DNA from: an uncultured Oscillospiraceae bacterium | GTDB lineage: Bacteria > Bacillota > Clostridia > Oscillospirales > Oscillospiraceae | Direction: 5' to 3' | DNA: 10,874 bases | Assembly (NCBI GenBank): GCA_900752445.1 | Contig: CAADVN010000235.1 | Location: forward strand, 1 to 10,874 | Shown here: one piece after another, positions 1 to 7,022 of the stretch | How positions within the stretch are numbered: position 1 is the first letter of the stretch | Layout of the letters: the number at the start of each line of letters is the position of its first letter | Program-made: the position numbers and the translations under genes | Notes under the pieces: model-generated | The model's input: only the letters and a program-made list of their open reading frames with translations | The model's database searches: none | Told to the model about the DNA's origin: nothing

Positions 1-3000
1 TCAGCGACTCGGGCGCGCGGCTGCTCATCCCGACGGGCGAGCTCGAGGGCCTGGTGGACCCGCAGCTCGGCCTGCCGGTGATGAAGACGGACGAGATACC
101 GCTGCTCGAGGACTGCGACGAGCCGCTGCCCGCGCCGGAGCCGGGCGACCTCTTCATCATGCTCTATACCTCGGGCTCGACGGGCCTGCCCAAGGGCGTC
201 ATGCTCGAGCACGGCAACCTCATGGCTTTCTGCGCCTGGGCCAGGAAATACTACGACATAGGTACGGACTCGCGCGTCACGGCCTACGCCAGCTACGGCT
301 TCGACGCGAACATGTTCGACACCTATCCTGCTCTGACGAGCGGCGCGGCGCTGTATATAATCAGCGAGCAGATGCGCCTGAGCCTGCTCGAGCTGCAGGA
401 GTATTACAACAAAAACGGTATAACGCACAGCATGATAACCACCCAGGTGGGCCGCCAGTTCGCGCTCATGGAGGGTACGACGACACTGAAACACCTGACG
501 GTCGGCGGTGAGAAGCTTGTGCCGCTCGATCCGCCTTCGTATACGCTGCACAACGCCTACGGCCCTACGGAGACCACCATCCTTGTGACGATAGCGAAGG
601 TGGACAGGCGGTACAAGGACGTGCCCATCGGCCCGGTACTTGAGAACGTGAAGCTCTACGTTGTGGACAAGAACGGCAAGCTGTTGCCGCCGGGCGCGGT
701 GGGCGAGCTCTGGGTGGCGGGCCCGCAGGTCGGGCGCAGCTACCTCAACCGGCCCGAGCAGACTGCGAAGGCCTTCACGGCAAACCCCTTCTGTGACAAG
801 CCGGAGTTTGGCCGGGCCTATCACACGGGCGACGTGGTGCGGTTCATGGAAAACGGCTCGGTGCAGTTCGTGGGCAGGCGGGACGCGCAGGTCAAGGTGC
901 GCGGCTTCCGCATAGAGCTCACGGAGGTGGAGGAGATCGTCCGCAAGTTCCCGGGCATTAAGGACGCCACGGTGGTGGCCTACGACGACCCGGGCGGCGG
1001 GAAATATCTCGCGGCCTACGTGGTCTCGGACGAGAAGGTGGACGTCGGGGCGCTGGGCGAGTTCATCATGGCCGAGAAGCCGCCGTACATGGTGCCGGCG
1101 GTGACGATGCAGATAGACAGGATACCGCTCAACCAGAACCACAAGGTCAACAAGCGCGCCCTGCCCGTGCCGAAGCGCACCTTTGAGGACAGCGTGCCGC
1201 CGCAGAACGAGACACAAAAGCGCATCTTTGACATCGTCGCCGAGGTCATAGGCACTGACAGCTTCGGCATCAACACGAATATCTACCTCGCGGGTCTGAC
1301 CTCAGTCGGGGCCGTGCGGCTGAACGTGCTGCTGTCCAAGGCCTTCGACAGGACGGTGCAGACGAAGGACCTGAAGGAAAACGACACGGTGGAGAAGCTC
1401 GAGGCCTTCCTGACGGGCGGCGCAGAGGAAGAGAAGTTCGAGACCTGCGCGGACTACGGCCTGACGAAGAACCAGGAGGGCATCTTCATAGACTCCACGG
1501 CGAACGCGGGCAGCACGGTCTACAATATCCCCATACTGCTCGAGCTGGGCGGGAATATCGAGCTGGACAGGCTGCGCAGCGCGCTGGCCGAGGCGGTCAA
1601 CGCGCACCCGTATATAAAGACGCGGCTCTTCATGGACAAGGACGGCGGCATCCGCCAGAAGCGGCTCGACGACGAGGAGTTCACGCCGCTTGACGTGGAG
1701 TACCTGCGCGCGGGCAGCATAGACGAGCTCAGGGCCGGGCTCGTGCAGCCGTACGAGCTGCTCGGCGGGCGGCTCTTCCGCATCAAGCTCATCGAGGCGG
1801 ACAAGAACTACCTCTTCATAGACATGCACCATATAATATGCGACGGCACCTCGCTGCTCATCTTCTTCGAGGACGTGTCGCGCGCCTACGAGGGCGAGCG
1901 GCCCGAGCGCGAGCGGTACAGCGCCTTTGAGGCGGTGCTGGCAGAGGAGAGAAACCGCGCCGGGGACTACTATGAGCGGGCGAAGGACTATTACGCGCGC
2001 CTGCTTGAGGACGCGGACATGGACTGCCTGCCCGCCGGCGACCTGCGCGAGGGCCCGAAGGCGGGCTCGGCGGATATGGAATACTACGGCGAGTACGCCA
2101 CGGCCGAGGACGTGAAGCACTTCTGCGAGGCGAACAAGCTGAGCCTGAACGGCTTTTTCACTGCGGCCTTCGGCCTGACGCTCTCGAAGTTCTGCCGCAA
2201 GGACAAGGCCGTGTTCACGACCATCTACAACGGCAGGAGCGACTCGCGCCTGAGCCGCAGCATGGCCATGCTGGTCAAGACCTACCCCGTGGTGTGCAGC
2301 CTGACGAAGGCCGACGGCGGCAGGACGGTGACGGAGTACGTCGCCGCGACGGGCTCGCAGATGATAGAGAGCATGGGCAGCGACATCTACTCCTTCGGCG
2401 AGATAAGCCGGGGCTTCGGCCTGAAGCCGGACGTCATGTTCGCCTACCAGGGCGAGGACTTTGACTTCAACGAGCTGTGCGGCGAGCCGGTGCGGCAGAT
2501 AGCGCTCAGCCTCGACCAGGTCAAGGCGCCGCTGAACCTGAACGTCTTCCTCCAGGGCGGTCGGATACGCTTCTTCTGCGAGTACCGCAGCGACCGTTTC
2601 AGCCGCAGGTATATCGAGAGCTTCCTCGACGCCTGCGACATGGCCGTGTCCGAGCTGCTCTCGAAGGAGACCCTGCGCGAGGTCTCCGTCCTTTCCGACA
2701 GGGCCGCGCGGCGCATGGAGCGCTGGAACGACACCGAGGGCGAGGTAGAACCGCTGGCTGCGCCGCAGCTGCTCGAGCGCCAGGTGCGCCTGCACCCGGA
2801 CAAGACGGCGGTCACGGCGGCGGGCGTCAGCTTCACTTTCAAGGAGCTCAACGAGCGCGCGAACAGGATAGCCCACGGCCTCATCGACAGGGGCATAGGC
2901 CCGGAGGACATCGTCGGCCTGTACATGGACAGGTGCGTGGACGTCTACGCTATACGCCAGGGCATCATGAAGTCCGGCGGGGCCTTCCTGTCAACGGAGC

Positions 3001-5726
3001 CGGCCTATCCCGACGAGCGCATCGCCTATATCTACGGCAACTCCGGGGCGAAGTACGTCATAACGACGCGCGCACTCTATGAGGGACGCCGCGCGCTCTT
3101 TGACGGGCTCGGGGCCGGGCTGCTGCTGCTCGAGGAGCTGTACGAGACTGGAGACGCCTCCGACCCGGGCATAGCGCCCGCACCGGATTCGCTGGCCTAC
3201 TGCATCTATACCTCGGGCTCCACGGGCAGGCCCAAGGGCGTCATGATAGAGCACCGCAACCTCATGAACCTGCTGCAATACCACGAGAAAAACGTGCTGG
3301 CCCACGACTACGTGGACAATACAAGCGTCTTCCTAGGCCTTGCGGCCATCACCTTCGACGTCTCGGTCATAGAGGAGATGATGCCCATATACCACGGCCA
3401 GAGCGTGGCCATGGCGACGGACGAGGAGATACACAACCCCATCCTGCTTGCAAAGATGATGCGCGAGACGGGCGTGGACATGATGAAATGCACACCCAGC
3501 TATATGCAGACGATGCTGGACTTCCCGCAGTGCTGCGAGGCCCTGCGCGGGCTGCGCGCGATCATAATAGGCGCGGAGCCATTCCCGGCGCTGCTGTATG
3601 AGAAGATGCGCGCCGCGGGCTTCGAGGGCGTGATCTTCAACAGCTACGGCCCGACGGAGACGACGGTCACGGTGACGATAGACGAGCTCGACGGCGAGCA
3701 CGTCACGATAGGCCGGCCGGCGGGCAACACCAAGGTGTATATGCTCGACAGCTTCGACAACGTCCTGCCCGAGTACGCCAGGGGCGAGCTCACTATCCTT
3801 GGCGGCAGCGTGGGCAGGGGCTATGTCGGGCTCGAGGAGCAGACGCGGGAGAAGTTCATCAGCTACCGAGGCCTGAGGGCCTACCGCAGCGGCGACATCG
3901 CCTATTGGAACGCGGATGGCAAGATCGTGCACTGCGGCAGGAGCGACAACCAGATAAAGCTGCGCGGCCTGCGCGTGGAGCTCGACGAGATAGAGAACGT
4001 CATGGACCGCTTCGAGGGCATCAAGCGCAGCGTGGTGCTGGTGAAGGGCGAGGGCAACGAGCAGTACCTGTGCGGCTACTACGCCGCCGAGACGCCCGTG
4101 GACACCGAGGCTCTGGGCGCCTTCATGGGCCGGACGCTTGCGGCGTATATGATACCCAGCGTGTTCGTGCACCTGGCCAGCCTGCCCATGACCGGCAACG
4201 GCAAGGTGGACAAGCGCGCCCTGCCCGAGCCCGTGCCGGAGACCAGGGCACGCAGCGGCAGGGAGCCCTCGAGCGAACTCGAACGGCGGCTGTGCGGCAT
4301 CTTCGCCATGGCCCTGGGCGTGGAGAAGGTTTACGCGGACGACGACTTCTTCGCCCTGGGCGGCACCTCGCTCTCGGCCTCAAAGGTGGCCATGAAGTGC
4401 ATGACGGAGAACATAAACGCCGTGTACTCGGACGTCTTCGACTACTCCACGCCGGAGAAGCTCGCGGCCTTCATCGCGGGCCGGCAGGCCGTGGCCGAGT
4501 CTGCGCAGTCTGGGCAGGTCAAGGCCGAGGCGGCAGGGAAGACAAAGGACCCGTTGTGCGAGGTGCTCAAATATAACTGCGCGAAGTACGTGGACGAGAT
4601 AAGCCGGAAGGACATAGGCAATGTGCTGGTATCGGGCTCCACGGGCTACCTCGGCATCCATGTCGTGCGCGAGCTCATGAAGGCGGGCTGTGGGAAGATA
4701 TACTGCCTCGTGCGCCGCGGCAGGAGCCAGTCGCCGGAGTCTCGGCTCAAGATGATGCTCATGTACTACTTCAACGACACCTTCGACGCGGAGTTCGGCA
4801 GCCGGATAGTGCCTGTGGACGGCGACATTACGGACAGGAACCTGGGCGATAAGCTGCGGGACCTGGACTTTGACACGGTCATAAACTGCGCGGCCTGCGT
4901 GAAGCACTTCGTAAAGGACGACCTGCTCGACAGGATAAACGTCCAGGGCGTGGAAAACCTCATAGGCATCTGCGAGGCGCGGGATAAGCGGCTCATACAG
5001 ATCTCCACCGTGAGTATAGCGGGCGAATCCGTGGATGGGCACATACCCGAGGATGTGAAGCTGAAGGAGAACATGCTCTACTTCGGCCAGGCGCTGGACA
5101 ACAAGTACGCGGACACCAAGTTCCGCTCAGAAAAGGCGGTGCTCGAGGCCGTCACGCGCGGGCTGCGCGGCAAGGTCATCCGCGTCGGCAACCTCATGAG
5201 CCGCGAGAGCGACGGCGAATTCCAGATAAACTACTCGACAAACGGCTTCATGAAACGCCTGCGGGCCTACGGTATCATCGGCTGCTTCCCTGTAAGCGGC
5301 ATGGATACGCCGGCGGAGTTCTCGCCTATAGACTGCACGGCCCGGGCGATAATACTGCTCGCCGGCACGCCGGACAAGTTCACGGTCTTCCACGCCTGCA
5401 ACTGCCACCATGTGCACATGGCGAACGTCCTGGAGGTAATGCGGGACTACGGCATAGATATCAAGGTCGTGAAGGACGAGGAATTCCACCGCGTCTTCCA
5501 GGCGCTGCTCGCGGACGAGAGCCGGAACATGGACATCTCGCCGCTCATCGCCTACCTGAACAGCGGCAAGGCCAACCGCAGGAACATTGGGCGGGATAAC
5601 AGCTTCACGGTCAAGGCCCTGTACCGGCTGGGCTTCTCCTGGCCGCTGACGGGCGAGAGGTACATACGCCAGGCGGTGAACGCGCTCTCGACGCTGGGCT
5701 TCTTCGAGGGCAAGAGCGGTGAGTGA
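1..5726 (+). CDS. Two-module NRPS with terminal reductase (A-PCP-C-A-PCP-R), 5' truncated
   Basis: Non-ribosomal peptide synthetase that would couple two amino acids and release the dipeptide reductively as an aldehyde. The frame is open from nt 3, so the GTG at 54 is internal and the true start lies outside the window. Domains by nucleotide: A1 (to ~1180; core YTSGSTGLPKGV at ~165-200, YGPTE, YHTGD, and A10 Lys in NHKVNK); PCP1 (~1190-1440; Ser codon 1302-1304 in AGLTS); C (~1455-2700; HHIICDG at 1827-1847, intact HHxxxDG); A2 (~2750-4230; core at 3204-3242, A10 NGKVDK); PCP2 (Ser codon 4368-4370 in LGGTS); R (~4560-5712; GSTGYLG at 4635-4655, catalytic Tyr 5106-5108 and Lys 5118-5120 in YADTK). 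All key catalytic residues are present. No epimerase or thioesterase domain is seen. The gene overlaps the next one by 8 bp. The order matches AusA of Staphylococcus and gut clostridial pyrazinone synthetases. Whether a starter C domain precedes A1 cannot be seen. Confidence 0.96.
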   Translation, partial: SDSGARLLIPTGELEGLVDPQLGLPVMKTDEIPLLEDCDEPLPAPEPGDLFIMLYTSGSTGLPKGVMLEHGNLMAFCAWARKYYDIGTDSRVTAYASYGFDANMFDTYPALTSGAALYIISEQMRLSLLELQEYYNKNGITHSMITTQVGRQFALMEGTTTLKHLTVGGEKLVPLDPPSYTLHNAYGPTETTILVTIAKVDRRYKDVPIGPVLENVKLYVVDKNGKLLPPGAVGELWVAGPQVGRSYLNRPEQTAKAFTANPFCDKPEFGRAYHTGDVVRFMENGSVQFVGRRDAQVKVRGFRIELTEVEEIVRKFPGIKDATVVAYDDPGGGKYLAAYVVSDEKVDVGALGEFIMAEKPPYMVPAVTMQIDRIPLNQNHKVNKRALPVPKRTFEDSVPPQNETQKRIFDIVAEVIGTDSFGINTNIYLAGLTSVGAVRLNVLLSKAFDRTVQTKDLKENDTVEKLEAFLTGGAEEEKFETCADYGLTKNQEGIFIDSTANAGSTVYNIPILLELGGNIELDRLRSALAEAVNAHPYIKTRLFMDKDGGIRQKRLDDEEFTPLDVEYLRAGSIDELRAGLVQPYELLGGRLFRIKLIEADKNYLFIDMHHIICDGTSLLIFFEDVSRAYEGERPERERYSAFEAVLAEERNRAGDYYERAKDYYARLLEDADMDCLPAGDLREGPKAGSADMEYYGEYATAEDVKHFCEANKLSLNGFFTAAFGLTLSKFCRKDKAVFTTIYNGRSDSRLSRSMAMLVKTYPVVCSLTKADGGRTVTEYVAATGSQMIESMGSDIYSFGEISRGFGLKPDVMFAYQGEDFDFNELCGEPVRQIALSLDQVKAPLNLNVFLQGGRIRFFCEYRSDRFSRRYIESFLDACDMAVSELLSKETLREVSVLSDRAARRMERWNDTEGEVEPLAAPQLLERQVRLHPDKTAVTAAGVSFTFKELNERANRIAHGLIDRGIGPEDIVGLYMDRCVDVYAIRQGIMKSGGAFLSTEPAYPDERIAYIYGNSGAKYVITTRALYEGRRALFDGLGAGLLLLEELYETGDASDPGIAPAPDSLAYCIYTSGSTGRPKGVMIEHRNLMNLLQYHEKNVLAHDYVDNTSVFLGLAAITFDVSVIEEMMPIYHGQSVAMATDEEIHNPILLAKMMRETGVDMMKCTPSYMQTMLDFPQCCEALRGLRAIIIGAEPFPALLYEKMRAAGFEGVIFNSYGPTETTVTVTIDELDGEHVTIGRPAGNTKVYMLDSFDNVLPEYARGELTILGGSVGRGYVGLEEQTREKFISYRGLRAYRSGDIAYWNADGKIVHCGRSDNQIKLRGLRVELDEIENVMDRFEGIKRSVVLVKGEGNEQYLCGYYAAETPVDTEALGAFMGRTLAAYMIPSVFVHLASLPMTGNGKVDKRALPEPVPETRARSGREPSSELERRLCGIFAMALGVEKVYADDDFFALGGTSLSASKVAMKCMTENINAVYSDVFDYSTPEKLAAFIAGRQAVAESAQSGQVKAEAAGKTKDPLCEVLKYNCAKYVDEISRKDIGNVLVSGSTGYLGIHVVRELMKAGCGKIYCLVRRGRSQSPESRLKMMLMYYFNDTFDAEFGSRIVPVDGDITDRNLGDKLRDLDFDTVINCAACVKHFVKDDLLDRINVQGVENLIGICEARDKRLIQISTVSIAGESVDGHIPEDVKLKENMLYFGQALDNKYADTKFRSEKAVLEAVTRGLRGKVIRVGNLMSRESDGEFQINYSTNGFMKRLRAYGIIGCFPVSGMDTPAEFSPIDCTARAIILLAGTPDKFTVFHACNCHHVHMANVLEVMRDYGIDIKVVKDEEFHRVFQALLADESRNMDISPLIAYLNSGKANRRNIGRDNSFTVKALYRLGFSWPLTGERYIRQAVNALSTLGFFEGKSGE
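5706..5710 (+). promoter_or_regulatory. Ribosome binding site for the PPTase, inside the NRPS gene end
   Basis: GAGGG lies 8 nt before a GTG codon at 5719, within the last codons of the NRPS. It decides the GTG start: no ATG occurs nearby in that frame, and residues from the GTG onward read like a normal PPTase N-terminus. The 8-bp overlap implies translational coupling to the synthetase. Confidence 0.6.
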
Positions 5727-6396
5727 GACCCTGGTGTACGTAGCCGACGCTGCGGAGCTCTCGGACGAGGCCCTGTTCCGGCAGGTGCTGGAGGCGGCCC
5801 CGCCCGAGAGGCGCGCGAGGGCCGAGCGCTTCCGTTTCAGGCGGGACAAGCAGCTCACGCTTGCCGCGTGGCTCCTGCTCGAGACCCAGCTTCGCCGCGC
5901 GGGAATTCGCGGGTACAGCCTGAGCGCGGGGCCAAACGGCAAGCCGTATATCGATCGTCCCGGCGCGCCGGGGTTCAACCTATCACACTCGGAGGAACGG
6001 GTCATGTGCGCCCTGTCGGAGGGTGAGGTCGGCTGCGACGTGGAGCGCGTGCGGAAGATAGAGCTCGAGATCGCCCGCCGCTTCTTCTATGCGGGCGAGT
6101 ACGGATTTATAATGCGCGGAGCGGACGAGACTGAGCGGCGCGAGCGCTTTTTCAGGCTGTGGACGCTCAAGGAGAGCTTTATGAAGGCCACCGGCCTCGG
6201 CATGTCGCTGGCGCTGGACGCCTTTGAGATATGCCCCGGCGAACCTGTGAGCGTGAGGCAGACGGTGGACGAAAACCATTGGCATTTCAGGGAATTCAAT
6301 CTCGGCGACGGATACAAATACGCCGTCTGCGCCCTCGGGCCGGACATAGCGCAGCCGGAGACGATAAGCCTGCGCGAGGCCGCGGCGCAGCTGTGA
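5719..6396 (+). CDS. Sfp-type 4'-phosphopantetheinyl transferase
   Basis: Transfers the phosphopantetheine arm of coenzyme A to the carrier-domain serines, turning apo-NRPS into holo-NRPS; cytoplasmic and Mg-dependent. The 225-residue protein has the usual length of the Sfp/AcpT superfamily. Visible motifs are FNLSHSEE (~residues 91-98), GCDVER with metal-binding Asp107 and Glu109, and WTLKESFMKATG with Trp148, Lys151 and Glu152. These are the P1-to-P3 type motifs of the family. It starts at GTG, overlapping the NRPS stop by 8 bp, with GAGGG 8 nt upstream. Immediate linkage to a reductase-ended NRPS mirrors AusB next to AusA, so its natural targets are most likely the two PCP domains of the upstream gene. 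Like the NRPS it uses ATA for most Ile codons (5 of 8). A housekeeping AcpS is unlikely given its size and motifs. Confidence 0.93.
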   Translation: MSETLVYVADAAELSDEALFRQVLEAAPPERRARAERFRFRRDKQLTLAAWLLLETQLRRAGIRGYSLSAGPNGKPYIDRPGAPGFNLSHSEERVMCALSEGEVGCDVERVRKIELEIARRFFYAGEYGFIMRGADETERRERFFRLWTLKESFMKATGLGMSLALDAFEICPGEPVSVRQTVDENHWHFREFNLGDGYKYAVCALGPDIAQPETISLREAAAQL

Positions 6397-6470
6397 AGGG
6401 GAGAGGAAATGGGGTCCTGCAGGAACTGGATATCCCGGAATACATCGCCGCGCGGGCGGTCAAAAGGTGA
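6393..6470 (+). CDS. Possible 25-codon coupled mini-ORF
   Basis: A GTG at 6393 overlaps the PPTase stop in a GTGA arrangement typical of coupled genes, and the frame runs 25 codons to a TGA at 6468. That stop lies inside the ribosome binding site of the deformylase gene, so its translation would end on the next gene's initiation site. The peptide contains LDIPEYIAARAVKR, which reads more like real protein than a random GC-rich frame. I do not recognise a family. It could be a small protein, a coupling leader or a gene remnant. No strong Shine-Dalgarno precedes the GTG (GAGG about 14 nt upstream). Confidence 0.22.
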   Translation: MKGRGNGVLQELDIPEYIAARAVKR

Positions 6471-6476
6471 GGAGGG
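6468..6476 (+). promoter_or_regulatory. Ribosome binding site for the deformylase-family gene
   Basis: TGAGGAGGGG-like purine tract ending at 6476, 6 nt before the ATG at 6483. It is strong and sets the start. It also contains the stop codon of the upstream mini-ORF. Confidence 0.75.
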
Positions 6477-6482
6477 GCACAG

Positions 6483-6962
6483 ATGGAGAGACAGATACTG
6501 CTGCTGGGCGACCCGAGGCTGTACGAGCCCTGTTCGCCGGTGCTGCGCGAGGAGCTCGAGGGCCTGCGCCCGGTGTTTGAGGACATGTTCGACTGTATCC
6601 GTGCCATACGCCGCGACTACGGCTTCGGCCGGGCGATAGCCGCGCCGCAGATAGGCGTGCAGAAGCGGCTCATATGCATGCTGACGGACAGGCCCTATGT
6701 CATAATAAACCCGAGCCTGGAGTTTGTGGGCGACGAGCAGATGGAGCTCATGGACGACTGCATGTCCTTTCCCGGGCTGCTGGTGCGCGTGAGGCGATAC
6801 CGCCGCTGCATACTGCGCTATACGGACGAGCACTGGCACGCGCAGGAAAAACGTATGGAGGACGACATGTCCGAGCTCATCCAGCACGAGTACGACCACC
6901 TGGACGGCATCCTCGCCACGATGCGCGCGGTGGACAACAAGGCTTTTGTAATGAAGAAATAG
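6483..6962 (+). CDS. Peptide deformylase-family metallohydrolase
   Basis: Peptide deformylases remove the N-formyl group from nascent peptides with an Fe2+/Zn2+ centre held by one Cys and two His. This 159-residue protein has motif 1 as GRAIAAPQ (residues 49-56, family GxGxAAPQ with the second Gly replaced by Ala), motif 2 as DDCMS (91-95, family EGCLS; metal ligand Cys93 kept) and an intact motif 3 HEYDHLDG (135-142; His135 and His139 ligands, Glu136 general base). It should therefore be catalytically competent, but the substrate-facing motifs 1 and 2 deviate from classic Def. It lies 86 bp after the PPTase with no terminator between, and a strong hairpin follows, so it is probably the last gene of the NRPS operon. 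Possible roles are removal of a formyl group from the product or precursor, a resistant spare copy protecting the host, or unrelated housekeeping. The sequence alone cannot separate these. ATA is used for 8 of 11 Ile codons, like the NRPS. Confidence 0.9.
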   Translation: MERQILLLGDPRLYEPCSPVLREELEGLRPVFEDMFDCIRAIRRDYGFGRAIAAPQIGVQKRLICMLTDRPYVIINPSLEFVGDEQMELMDDCMSFPGLLVRVRRYRRCILRYTDEHWHAQEKRMEDDMSELIQHEYDHLDGILATMRAVDNKAFVMKK

Positions 6963-6977
6963 AGACCGCACAAAGAC

Positions 6978-7005
6978 GGAGCCGGGCACGCGCCCGGCTC
7001 CTTTT
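6978..7005 (+). terminator. Rho-independent terminator of the NRPS operon
   Basis: A perfect 10-bp stem (GGAGCCGGGC at 6978-6987 against GCCCGGCTCC at 6992-7001) with a 4-nt ACGC loop, followed by TTTT at 7002-7005. It sits 15 bp after the deformylase stop. The convergent surface-protein gene ends 18 bp beyond the T run; read on the minus strand the stem is followed by only a broken T run (GTCTTTG), so it may terminate that transcript weakly as well. Confidence 0.92.
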
Positions 7006-7022
7006 GCTGTATTATTCTCGAT

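Noticed and set aside
54..56. GTG at 54 as the NRPS start
   Set aside because: The frame is open to nt 3 and encodes SDSGARLLIPTG, ordinary adenylation-domain sequence. Starting at 54 would leave the domain without its N-terminal part.
1302..2876. Long antisense open frame of 524 codons opposite the C and A2 domains
   Set aside because: It mirrors the NRPS codon structure in a GC-rich gene, has a composition dominated by Ala, Arg, Leu and Val with no motif, and the plus frame has intact NRPS motifs throughout.
6409..6639. 76-codon frame starting at ATG 6409 after a purine-rich tract
   Set aside because: It overlaps the deformylase in another frame and is Arg/Cys/Ser-rich with no recognisable motif. 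The deformylase frame has intact HEYDH.
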